Assembly (NCBI GenBank): GCA_905479505.1
Contig: CAJQMS010000123.1
Location: 1-9,100, forward strand
DNA: 9,100 nt
Direction: 5' to 3'
DNA from: an uncultured Burkholderiales Genera incertae sedis bacterium
GTDB taxonomy: Bacteria; Pseudomonadota; Gammaproteobacteria; Burkholderiales; Eutrophovitaceae
The notes under the pieces are model-generated. The model was not told the DNA's origin. It worked only from the letters and a program-made list of their open reading frames with translations, and made no database searches. Of the stretch, positions 1 through 6,050 are shown piece by piece. Positions within the stretch are counted from its first letter, which is position 1. Every line of letters starts with the position of its first letter. The translations under genes were made by a program, and so were the position numbers.

Positions 1-928
1 TACTTACCTCAGACCATAAAAGAGCCGCAAACAAAAAAGCTGGAGATACAGATTTTCCACTGTTAATGCGCTCGTCAGTTTTTTTAAACACAAGTCGCAG
101 AAACTCCCCTTCTTTAGATTTCTCTTTGATAGCTACTAATCTTTTAAAAATCGATGTATGAAAACCGTAGGTAACTATCTGCTCTATCGCCGAAGCTGAT
201 GCGCCGGTTTTAATTACCTTTAAAAATTCATCATAAAGTCTCGCGGTAGGAACATCCCCAAGCAACCGCGCTTGTTTTTTGAAAGGAGCTTGAGTCTTCG
301 AATCAATACTTAAATTAAGCTTTTCTGAGAGCCTGACAGCCCGAAGCATGCGGACAGGATCCTCTCGAAATCTCTGGACCGGAGTTCCGATAACCCTAAG
401 AATTCGACTTTGCGTGTCGGAGTAACCATCACAAAAATCAAGCACCTCCTTCGTCCGGATATCGTAGAAAAGCGCGTTTACCGTGAAATCTCTCCGAATG
501 GCATCATCAGTGATTGAGCCGAAAGTATTGTCGCGTAGTAAACGGCCCTTTCGATCCTGAGAGCCTGCGGTCTCCTGCGGAGCACGAAAAGTTGACACTT
601 CAACCATGTCTCGGCCACAAAACACATGGACCAATCTAAAGCGACGACCAATGATTCGTGAGTTTCTAAAAACACGTCGGACCTGTTCCGGCGTTGCATC
701 AGTGACGATATCGAAGTCTTTTGGCGTGAATTCCAACAGCAAATCTCTGACGGCACCCCCAACAACATAAGCATCGAAACCGCTTTCGTGTAGTGTCGAA
801 ATAGTTCGCAATGCGCACGAGCTAAATTTGTCTGCGTCTATGCGGTGTTCCTCAATCGCAATTCGTTTCAGACTGCTGGACCTACCAGGTTGATGCCCCA
901 TCAACTTACCAATTAATTTCTTTATCAT
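1..928 (-). CDS. pcnB: Poly(A) polymerase I (PcnB), 3' end cut by window edge
   Basis: This cytoplasmic enzyme adds poly(A) tails to RNA 3' ends and so promotes decay of mRNA fragments and regulatory RNAs. The visible 309 residues hold the class II nucleotidyltransferase head. These are the GGAVRD loop (about 57-62), the metal-binding D71-F-D73 pair in KDFDIVTDATPEQ, IGRRFRLVHV (93-102), VEVSTFRAP (109-117), RRDFTVNALFYD (145-156), and RFREDPVRMLRA (187-198) starting the second domain. The basic N-terminal extension and IGRRFRLVHV favour PcnB over the CCA-adding enzyme Cca, which shares the fold. The frame is open to base 1, so the C-terminal part, usually another 100-150 residues, is missing. 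The ATG at 928 is the first ATG in frame; TTG at 952 is an alternative after the in-frame stop at 968-970. It is the last visible gene of the leftward hda cluster, 65 bp after the ATPase gene. I am confident of the family and fairly confident of PcnB. Confidence 0.93.
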   Translation of the reverse strand, partial: MIKKLIGKLMGHQPGRSSSLKRIAIEEHRIDADKFSSCALRTISTLHESGFDAYVVGGAVRDLLLEFTPKDFDIVTDATPEQVRRVFRNSRIIGRRFRLVHVFCGRDMVEVSTFRAPQETAGSQDRKGRLLRDNTFGSITDDAIRRDFTVNALFYDIRTKEVLDFCDGYSDTQSRILRVIGTPVQRFREDPVRMLRAVRLSEKLNLSIDSKTQAPFKKQARLLGDVPTARLYDEFLKVIKTGASASAIEQIVTYGFHTSIFKRLVAIKEKSKEGEFLRLVFKKTDERINSGKSVSPAFLFAALLWSEVS

Positions 929-978
929 TGATCCATATGCACTTCTCAGCAATTTCGCCCATTTAAGTTAACCATTAA

Positions 979-984
979 ATTATA
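979..984 (-). promoter_or_regulatory. Candidate -10 box for pcnB
   Basis: Read leftward, this is a perfect TATAAT hexamer in the 65-bp gap between the ATPase gene and pcnB, about 50 bp before the pcnB ATG. No good -35 hexamer lies 16-18 bp upstream (the sequence there is CTAGAT or similar) and there is no TGn extension. It is therefore a suggestive internal promoter only. The DNA here is AT-rich, which makes chance matches likely. Confidence 0.3.
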
Positions 985-993
985 ACTTAGACC

Positions 994-1761
994 TCATCTA
1001 AATCTAGGCAAAAAAAGTCTTCCGTCTTGGCTTATGACTTGATCAAACTGTGTTCGGTAAAGAGCCTCAAGATTCTCCACAGTCAGTACGTCCTCAGAAG
1101 TTCCAGAGAGACATGTTCCATCTTCAAATAGCATTAAAGAGTGCGTGAAAAAACGATTTGCTAAGTTTATATCGTGCATCACCATCATCGAGGCTTTTTC
1201 AGCTGTCTTCGTCATCTCAGCTACCCACGACAATAATTTTGCTCTTCCGGAATAATCTAAATTTTCGAGGGGCTCATCCCAAAGAAATAGATTTGGATCT
1301 TGCACCATTAAACTGGCCAATCTTGCCCGCTGACGCTCACCGCCTGACAAGCTACGATAGTCACGACCTCTTAAATTTTGCATCTCAAATTGCTCTAGTG
1401 CTTCTTGAATGATGACTCGATCCTCATCGGATTTATCCCAGAGGCCGATTGATCGTGAAAAGCCTCCTAATCCCACATATTCCTCGACGTTACCCCAATA
1501 ATCATGCTCCTCAAACTGCGGTAGTAAACCAATTTTCTGCGCTAATGATTTCTTTGGAAAATCATGTATTGATTTTCCGTCGAATAAAACATCTCCGTTC
1601 GAAGGTTTATTAATGCCGGCAAAGACCCTCAACAACGACGACTTTCCGGCACCGTTCGCACCCATGATTGCCCAGCTCTGACCGAACTCTACGCTCACGG
1701 TTACGCCGCTGACTACGACGCGGTTGCCAATGTCAATATTTACGTTTTTAACCTCGAGCAT
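994..1761 (-). CDS. ABC importer ATPase, BtuD/FecE-like
   Basis: This is the cytoplasmic ATPase of a type II ABC importer, powering uptake of a large metal chelate such as cobalamin, siderophore iron or haem. The 255-residue protein is complete: Walker A G34-ANGAGKS-S42, Q-loop Q82 in LLPQF, signature LSGGERQR (138-145), Walker B LFLWDEP with D162 and E163, D-loop NLD (167-169), and H-loop H196 in VMHDINLA. Length is typical for the family. The start codon lies inside the permease gene (14-bp overlap) with no Shine-Dalgarno sequence before it, so translation probably depends on ribosomes finishing the permease. The pairing with a BtuC/FecCD permease sets the importer class. The substrate cannot be read from the ATPase. 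The W-A-I-M-G before Walker A and the N-L-A-N-R-F-F ending remind me of cobalamin-type ATPases in betaproteobacteria, which is a recollection and not a test. Confidence 0.9.
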   Translation of the reverse strand: MLEVKNVNIDIGNRVVVSGVTVSVEFGQSWAIMGANGAGKSSLLRVFAGINKPSNGDVLFDGKSIHDFPKKSLAQKIGLLPQFEEHDYWGNVEEYVGLGGFSRSIGLWDKSDEDRVIIQEALEQFEMQNLRGRDYRSLSGGERQRARLASLMVQDPNLFLWDEPLENLDYSGRAKLLSWVAEMTKTAEKASMMVMHDINLANRFFTHSLMLFEDGTCLSGTSEDVLTVENLEALYRTQFDQVISQDGRLFLPRFR

Positions 1762-2725
1762 AGCTACGTTGATTTAATAAGAAAATCAATATTGGAACAC
1801 CTATCATGGCGGTCATAACACCGACGGGTAATTGAATGGGCGCCCACAATGAGCGGGCTAAGGTGTCAGCGACGACAACCATTGTGCCACCAACAAAAGC
1901 CGACATCGGTACTAAATATTTATGACGCCACGTACCGGTCATTCGAATCATGTGCGGAACGACTAAGCCTACAAACCCAATAGCACCGCCCTCCACCACC
2001 ACCGCTACCGCGGCCAGCGACGCCAAAAAGTAAATAAAATATTCGAGCTTTCTCACAGAAACGCCGATCGCCAAAGCGCGCTCAGAGCCCAGCGACATAG
2101 CGTCTAGAGCTCGTCCAAACACGATACTAAACATAACTATTGATAGGGCTAAGAACCCAGTCCAAACCCGCGGCTCAGCATAAGTCAAGTCACCCATCAT
2201 CCAAAAAATCATACCCTTCATCATCGTTGGTGGTGACAAAACAAGGATCAAACTAATTAGTGCATTCAGACCCGCCGACACCATTACGCCGGTCAAAATT
2301 AATCGGTATGGATTCCAGTCAGCACCCCTGTGAGCAATATAAGCAACCGAGACAATAACGAGCCCGGCCCCAAGAAAACCAAATATAATCGAAAAGGCTG
2401 GTCCCAGAACAATTAGCGAACCCAGAACACCTAGCGAAGCGCCACTAGAGATTCCAAAGATATACGGATCTGCGAGTGGATTACGTAACAATGTTTGAAG
2501 CAAACAACCTGACATCGCCAATAATCCACCGGACACAAAAGCCACAACAATTCTCGGAAATCTTAGTTGTGTGATTACCGTCCAATGCACTCCCTCACCG
2601 GAATAAAGGCTTTCAAAAATTGTTTTAAAGGGAATTGAGACACTCCCAAAACAGATGCACAGGGCTGAAATTGACATACTCAAGCCTGCAATCCATAAAA
2701 AAGCTAAACGCTTTTCGAAAAACAT
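1748..2725 (-). CDS. FecCD/BtuC-family ABC importer permease
   Basis: This inner-membrane permease is the channel subunit, probably a homodimer, of the importer whose ATPase follows. Its 325 residues match the usual length (E. coli BtuC 326) and alternate hydrophobic helices throughout, consistent with about ten transmembrane segments. Family motifs are clear: RFPRIVVAFVSGGLLAMSGC (55-74), LLRNPLADPYIFGISSGAS (79-97), YRLILTGV (140-147), and GGAIGFVGLVVPHMIR (246-261), the region that contacts the ATPase. The ATG lies 6 bp after the stop of the HAD gene in an A-rich stretch without a Shine-Dalgarno match, suggesting translational coupling. No periplasmic binding protein, TonB-dependent receptor or cobalamin riboswitch is seen near it, so the ligand (cobalamin, siderophore or haem) is undetermined. 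Position between a HAD phosphatase and pcnB is unusual for this family. Confidence 0.92.
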   Translation of the reverse strand: MFFEKRLAFLWIAGLSMSISALCICFGSVSIPFKTIFESLYSGEGVHWTVITQLRFPRIVVAFVSGGLLAMSGCLLQTLLRNPLADPYIFGISSGASLGVLGSLIVLGPAFSIIFGFLGAGLVIVSVAYIAHRGADWNPYRLILTGVMVSAGLNALISLILVLSPPTMMKGMIFWMMGDLTYAEPRVWTGFLALSIVMFSIVFGRALDAMSLGSERALAIGVSVRKLEYFIYFLASLAAVAVVVEGGAIGFVGLVVPHMIRMTGTWRHKYLVPMSAFVGGTMVVVADTLARSLWAPIQLPVGVMTAMIGVPILIFLLNQRSYARG

Positions 2726-2731
2726 TTTTTA

Positions 2732-3400
2732 TTATTTTTTCCGCGGATGGAGATGAAGGATATCCCAATTATTTTTCATTGCGTAAGACAGCAGCTTGGG
2801 GTCTGGATTGACCGCAACGGGTTTTTGGACAATCTCAAGTAATGGTAAGTCATTGATCGAATCGCTAAAAAATAAAGTCTCTTCGAACTCATCAAAAGAC
2901 AAACCCATATCATTTAGCCAAGCGTTAACACGAGTCACTTTTCCATTTTTAAACGAGGGTTCGCCGACGCTGCGGCCAGTGAATTCACCACCCTGCTCTT
3001 CTAAATCAGTAGCTATAAGATGCTCAATACCAAACTCACGAGCTATAGGGCCCGTAATAAAAGAGTTTGTCGCGGTCACGATCGCGATCAACTCATCTTT
3101 AAACTGGAGCACCAATTGACGTGCAGCGTTTGAAATCATGGGATCTATTTTTACCTGCATAAATTCATCATGCCAATCATTCAATTGATTACGAGAATGC
3201 TCACTCAATGGTTTGAGCTGAAAATCTAAAAATTGATTAATATCCAAGGAGCCCGCCTCATAAGCCTCCAAGAACTCTTTATTCCGTCGTTCGTATTTTT
3301 GCCGACTTATGACTCCTTTCTCAATCAGAAACTGCGCCCATTCATAGTCACTGTCGCCATCAAGTAAAGTATTGTCGAGGTCAAAAAGCACCAGTTTCAT
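2732..3400 (-). CDS. HAD-IB family phosphatase, SerB-like
   Basis: This is a soluble haloacid-dehalogenase-superfamily hydrolase, expected to remove phosphate from a small metabolite with Mg2+. All four motifs are present in 222 residues: I FDLDNTL with nucleophile D7 and acid D9; II VTATNSF with T109 or T111 as phosphate-binding residue; III K154 in NGKVTR; IV SDSINDLPLL with D180 and D184. The helical cap between motifs I and II (about residues 15-90) is that of subclass IB, which includes phosphoserine phosphatase. The same protein type sits between hda and pcnB in many betaproteobacteria as I remember it, but its physiological substrate is not settled. The start is supported by a GAAGG Shine-Dalgarno sequence (3408-3412) 7 bp before the ATG. 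It follows hda by 48 bp and precedes the permease by 6 bp, so it is probably co-transcribed with both. Confidence 0.9.
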   Translation of the reverse strand: MKLVLFDLDNTLLDGDSDYEWAQFLIEKGVISRQKYERRNKEFLEAYEAGSLDINQFLDFQLKPLSEHSRNQLNDWHDEFMQVKIDPMISNAARQLVLQFKDELIAIVTATNSFITGPIAREFGIEHLIATDLEEQGGEFTGRSVGEPSFKNGKVTRVNAWLNDMGLSFDEFEETLFFSDSINDLPLLEIVQKPVAVNPDPKLLSYAMKNNWDILHLHPRKK

Positions 3401-3448
3401 AGTTACACCTTCAATAAAAACATCAACTAAATACGTAAATAAGGTATT

Positions 3449-4117
3449 TCAATCTTTTAAATCTAAAAATGATTTGATTAAGGGAATCGTAATACCTCTC
3501 TTTAGCTCCAAGGAATATCGATCCAAACCACCCAATAGTGCTAGAAGGCTAGAGAGGTCACGTGGATAACGAGCTAAGATAAAAGCAATAACCTCTTTGG
3601 GCACATCGAAACCGCATAATTTCGCATATTCCACCATAGCCTGAGTTTTTTGAATATCATCCAGCGGGAACACCTGGTAGACAAGCTCCCAGCTTAATCG
3701 AGTGAGCACATCGGCCCTGAGCGAGAGATTGGATAAAGGTTGTTGCCCAACAACGAGCATACGACCACCACAATCTCTTAATTTATTGTATATATTGAAA
3801 AAAATAATTTGTTCGTGATGCTCTAAATCATCGACGTTGTCGATACAAAAACATGTGTTTGCGTCAAAAGTGGGAACGTCATCTGATTTTAAGTCGTAAC
3901 ACACGTGGCAACCCTCGGCAGTCATTGCGGCGCCACTGGCTCTCATTAAATGTGTTTTGCCAGCTCCTGATGAGCCCCAAAGATATATAAATCTTGTGTT
4001 TTGATCTCCACAAAGAAATCGCCCGATAGTCGACAATAACTCACGGTTCTGGCCGACTATGAAATTTTCTAGAGTGGGCTGTGGAGCTGATTTAAGTTGG
4101 AAAGCTAGTTGATGCAT
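3449..4117 (-). CDS. hda: Hda, DnaA regulatory inactivator
   Basis: Hda binds the DNA sliding clamp after replication starts and stimulates hydrolysis of DnaA-bound ATP, preventing re-initiation. The protein is a short DnaA-like AAA+ module of 222 residues with no DNA-binding domain IV, which separates it from DnaA. The N-terminus has a clamp-binding-type motif, QLAFQL (3-8). Next come Walker A GSSGAGKTHL (48-57), Walker B FCIDNVDDL (90-98), a box VII-like LRADVLTRL with likely arginine finger R140, and a sensor II-type segment RYPRDLSSLL with R186. The ATG at 4117 is the only reasonable start, since an in-frame TGA lies six bases upstream. No strong Shine-Dalgarno sequence is visible. It is the first gene of the leftward unit and diverges from purM, the arrangement I recall from beta- and gammaproteobacteria. 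The frequent companion PerM-type permease gene is absent here. Confidence 0.93.
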   Translation of the reverse strand: MHQLAFQLKSAPQPTLENFIVGQNRELLSTIGRFLCGDQNTRFIYLWGSSGAGKTHLMRASGAAMTAEGCHVCYDLKSDDVPTFDANTCFCIDNVDDLEHHEQIIFFNIYNKLRDCGGRMLVVGQQPLSNLSLRADVLTRLSWELVYQVFPLDDIQKTQAMVEYAKLCGFDVPKEVIAFILARYPRDLSSLLALLGGLDRYSLELKRGITIPLIKSFLDLKD

Positions 4118-4211
4118 TGGTCATTTCATTGGTGGCAACTAACAGGGTTAACTTGAGATAGCGAAAGCATCCTAATTTCACGAAAAACAATAAAAAACAC
4201 AGAAAACCACA

Positions 4212-4242
4212 GTGACTTTAGGTAAAATTCAATTTAGATAAT
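4212..4242 (+). promoter_or_regulatory. Weak candidate promoter for purM operon
   Basis: GATAAT at 4237-4242 matches five of six bases of the -10 consensus. GTGACT at 4212-4217 matches four of six of the -35, but the spacer is 19 bp, longer than ideal. Transcription would begin near 4249, giving a leader of about 100 nt that includes the hairpin at 4300-4329. A TTGTCA at 4280-4285 is a good -35 hexamer but has no -10 at the right distance. Confidence 0.22.
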
Positions 4243-4255
4243 GAGAATTCTATCA
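4237..4255. promoter_or_regulatory. Partial Fur-box-like sequence
   Basis: The first twelve bases, GATAATGAGAAT, match two tandem GATAAT Fur hexamers at 11 of 12 positions. The third, inverted hexamer is poorly kept, for about 12 of 19 matches overall in an ungapped alignment. It overlaps the weak rightward -10 box and lies 120 bp upstream of hda, whose operon includes a FecCD-type importer. That context makes it worth noting, but a chance match in AT-rich DNA is the simpler explanation. Confidence 0.18.
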
Positions 4256-4293
4256 GGGTCTGAGTAGAACCTTGGTTTATTGTCATGTTAACG

Positions 4294-4329
4294 AAAATAA
4301 AGCCCCGAAAAGATACGTTCGAAGGGCTT
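4294..4329 (-). terminator. Leftward intrinsic-terminator-like hairpin
   Basis: On the leftward strand AAGCCC (4329-4324) and CGAA (4321-4318) pair with TTCG (4309-4306) and GGGCTT (4305-4300). This gives a 10-bp GC-containing stem with a two-base bulge and an 8-nt loop. The stem runs straight into TATTTT (4299-4294), the T-rich tract expected of a Rho-independent terminator. Rightward there is no T-tract, so for the purM transcript it would be only a leader hairpin, ending 22 nt before the GTG. It could stop antisense transcription leaving purM toward hda. Confidence 0.45.
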
Positions 4330-4332
4330 CGA
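4319..4332. repeat. Short dyad TCGAAG-GG-CTTCGA before purM
   Basis: This is a perfect 6-bp inverted repeat around a two-base centre, 19 bp before the purM start. As DNA it could be an operator half-site pair. As RNA only the outer five pairs could form, with a GGGC loop, and they would compete with the longer hairpin because 4319-4321 and 4328-4329 are shared. It does not resemble the E. coli PurR box. Confidence 0.25.
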
Positions 4333-4351
4333 CTGAAACGAGTAACCGACC

Positions 4352-5392
4352 GTGACAAAAGAAAAACTCTCTTACAAAAAAGCTGGCGTCGACATAGACG
4401 CTGGTGAGCAACTTGTTGAAAACATCAAGCCGCTCGCAGCTAAAACCCGTCGGGACGGATTACTGGGTGGTATCGGTGGCTTCGGGGCTTTATTCCAGAT
4501 TCCTGAGCATTATAAAAGCCCAATTCTTGTCACAGGGACAGATGGAGTAGGAACCAAGTTGAAGCTAGCTACGGAGCTCAACAAACACGACACGATTGGA
4601 ATCGACCTCGTTGCGATGAGTGTGAACGATATACTAGTCCAAGGTGCTGAGCCACTATTCTTTCTCGATTATTTCTCCTGCGGAAAACTCGATGTCTCGA
4701 TAGCAACTGACGTGGTGTCAGGAATAGCTAACGGATGTGAGCAGGCAGGATGCGCCCTCATTGGTGGTGAGACAGCGGAAATGCCAGGAATGTACGCAGG
4801 GGAGGAATATGACCTCGCCGGCTTCGCTGTGGGTGCTGTAGAAAAAGAAAGGTTGATCTCAGGATCTGAGATTACTAAGGGTGACGTCATTTTGGGTCTC
4901 GGGAGCAGCGGTGCTCATTCAAATGGGTACTCCTTAATTCGGAAAGTAATCGCACAATCAGAAACTAAACTGGATGACCTTGTGGGCGGGAAAAAGTTAG
5001 GAGACCTCTTAATAGAGCCCACTCGTATCTATGTTCGGTCCTTATTGAATGTCATTAAAACGGGAGCTATTAAAGGTCTTGCTCACATAACGGGAGGCGG
5101 ACTGATTGAGAATATTCCGCGAATACTTCCCAAAAACCTTGTCGCTGAAATTGACCCTCGCTCCTGGCCCCGCAGTGAATTGTTTGCTTGGTTACAAGAA
5201 AATGGAAATATCGATAGCAATGAAATGCTAAGAGTGTTTAATTGCGGTATCGGAATGGTAATCGTTTGTGAAAAAGCGGAGGTAAATAGCCTGAAACAAA
5301 TGCTAGAATCAACCGGGGAGACAGTCTTCATAATTGGTAATCTGACGGAGCGACTGGGGTCAGAGCATCAAACCAAAATAGTCCACAGGTGA
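4352..5392 (+). CDS. purM: Phosphoribosylformylglycinamidine cyclo-ligase (AIR synthetase)
   Basis: PurM catalyses step 5 of purine synthesis in the cytoplasm: ATP-dependent ring closure of FGAM to aminoimidazole ribonucleotide. The protein has 346 residues (E. coli 345) and every family block. YKKAGVDIDAG (8-18) is the N-terminal glycine-containing segment. VTGTDGVGTKLKLA (60-73), DLVAMSVNDI (85-94) and ALIGGETAEMPGMY (135-148) form the ATP and substrate site at the dimer interface. GLGSSGAHSNGYSL (182-195) and HITGGGLIENIPR (245-257) belong to the C-terminal domain. The start is GTG: an in-frame TAA lies at 4343-4345 and the first internal ATG is at residue 89, too late. A weak GAG about 9 nt upstream may serve as ribosome-binding site. 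It heads a purM-purN-DUF3108-methyltransferase operon and diverges from hda. Confidence 0.97.
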   Translation: MTKEKLSYKKAGVDIDAGEQLVENIKPLAAKTRRDGLLGGIGGFGALFQIPEHYKSPILVTGTDGVGTKLKLATELNKHDTIGIDLVAMSVNDILVQGAEPLFFLDYFSCGKLDVSIATDVVSGIANGCEQAGCALIGGETAEMPGMYAGEEYDLAGFAVGAVEKERLISGSEITKGDVILGLGSSGAHSNGYSLIRKVIAQSETKLDDLVGGKKLGDLLIEPTRIYVRSLLNVIKTGAIKGLAHITGGGLIENIPRILPKNLVAEIDPRSWPRSELFAWLQENGNIDSNEMLRVFNCGIGMVIVCEKAEVNSLKQMLESTGETVFIIGNLTERLGSEHQTKIVHR

Positions 5393-5405
5393 TTAACCAT
5401 AATTC

Positions 5406-5417
5406 GTGAGCCTTATG
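5406..5417 (+). promoter_or_regulatory. Start-site choice for purN
   Basis: GTG at 5406 and ATG at 5415 are in the same frame. GTGAG (5406-5410) gives a fair Shine-Dalgarno sequence 4 nt before the ATG, while the nearest one for the GTG, AGGTGA at 5387-5392, is 13 nt away. The ATG also gives the MKKIVILISGRGSN opening expected of the family, so 5415 is preferred. Confidence 0.55.
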
Positions 5418-6041
5418 AAAAAAATCGTCATTCTGATTTCTGGACGCGGTAGCAATATGCGAGCCATAATCGAGGCGAAATTACCCTATAAAATATGTGG
5501 CGTTTTCAGTAATAATCCAGATGCAGAGGGTATCTCTCACGCTAAGCATGCAGGAATAGAGACCTGCGTTATTGATCACCGAGACTACCCCGACCGGGTT
5601 TCGTATGATGAAGCTTTAGGAGAATCCATAGAGACATTAAACCCCGATCTTATTGTCCTCGCAGGTTTCATGAGAATCCTGACACCGGGCATTATCAATC
5701 GCTTCTCTAATAGGATTATCAACATTCATCCCTCCATCATCCCAGCTTTTACGGGTCTGAATACCCATAATAGAGCGCTTGCCACAGGTGTTCGTGTTCA
5801 TGGGTGCACGGTTCACTTCGTGACGCCTGATCTTGACGAAGGACCAATCATTGCTCAGGCCGCTCTCCAAATAAAATCGGACGACACACCTCAAACGCTC
5901 TCGAAGCGGGTTCTCGCTCTTGAGCACAAAATTTTACCTAAAACCATTACGTGGATCCTAGAGGGGCTGTGCAGCCTTTCTGATGGACAGGTCTCACTAG
6001 ATCCAAAAATTTTTGACGATAGCTTCTACATACAAAGGTAA
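5415..6041 (+). CDS. purN: Phosphoribosylglycinamide formyltransferase (GART)
   Basis: PurN catalyses step 3 of purine synthesis, moving a formyl group from 10-formyltetrahydrofolate to GAR. From the ATG it has 208 residues (E. coli 212). The N-terminal SGRGSN loop (9-14) binds the GAR phosphate, AGFMRIL (83-89) lines the folate site, and NIHPS supplies catalytic N103 and H105. The late block HFVTPDLDEGP has D141. Spacing of N, H and D equals that of N106, H108 and D144 of the E. coli enzyme. The segment after the active site reads GLNTHNRAL where E. coli has GLHTHRQAL, a change outside the catalytic triad. The gene follows purM by 22 bp and its TAA precedes the next start by 6 bp, so it is co-transcribed. 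A 9-residue longer form from GTG at 5406 is possible. Confidence 0.96.
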   Translation: MKKIVILISGRGSNMRAIIEAKLPYKICGVFSNNPDAEGISHAKHAGIETCVIDHRDYPDRVSYDEALGESIETLNPDLIVLAGFMRILTPGIINRFSNRIINIHPSIIPAFTGLNTHNRALATGVRVHGCTVHFVTPDLDEGPIIAQAALQIKSDDTPQTLSKRVLALEHKILPKTITWILEGLCSLSDGQVSLDPKIFDDSFYIQR

Positions 6042-6050
6042 TACGCATTG
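6035..6050 (+). promoter_or_regulatory. Shine-Dalgarno and TTG start of the DUF3108 gene
   Basis: AAGG at 6035-6038, overlapping the end of purN, lies 9 nt before TTG at 6048. The purN stop (6039-6041) is in the same frame, so nothing upstream can be used. The next ATG would fall inside the signal peptide at residue 24. This makes TTG the only sensible start. Confidence 0.7.

Larger units (their letters stand above)
4118..4351. other. Divergent hda/purM intergenic region
   Basis: This is 234 bp of noncoding DNA between two divergent housekeeping operons, so promoters for both must lie here or just inside. It is AT-rich, especially 4176-4207. I see no ORF with family features and no tRNA. I found no strong promoter for hda on the leftward strand. 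Separate entries cover the leftward terminator-like hairpin, the overlapping dyad, the weak rightward promoter and the partial Fur-like box. Confidence 0.85.

Noticed and set aside
478..774. 98-codon open frame on the minus strand
   Set aside because: It is an alternative frame within pcnB, whose conserved catalytic motifs lie in the other frame.
987..1001. TTAGA/TCTAA inverted repeat at the end of the ATPase gene
   Set aside because: Five weak base pairs overlapping the stop codon. Expected by chance in AT-rich DNA.
2726..2731. Cobalamin riboswitch upstream of the permease gene
   Set aside because: Only 6 bp separate it from the HAD gene, and no B12-box-like sequence was seen upstream of hda either.
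2796..3119. 107-codon open frame on the plus strand
   Set aside because: It is antisense to the HAD phosphatase motif region and is serine- and proline-rich, as expected of a shadow frame.
3429..3449. Inverted repeat AAATAC/GTATTT between hda and the HAD gene
   Set aside because: Only six AT-rich pairs with a 9-nt loop and no T-tract in the direction of transcription, so it is unlikely to terminate or regulate.
4306..4323. Possible PurR operator upstream of purM
   Set aside because: Only the central ACGT and a few flanking bases agree with the E. coli box, and betaproteobacteria are not known to me to use that regulator.
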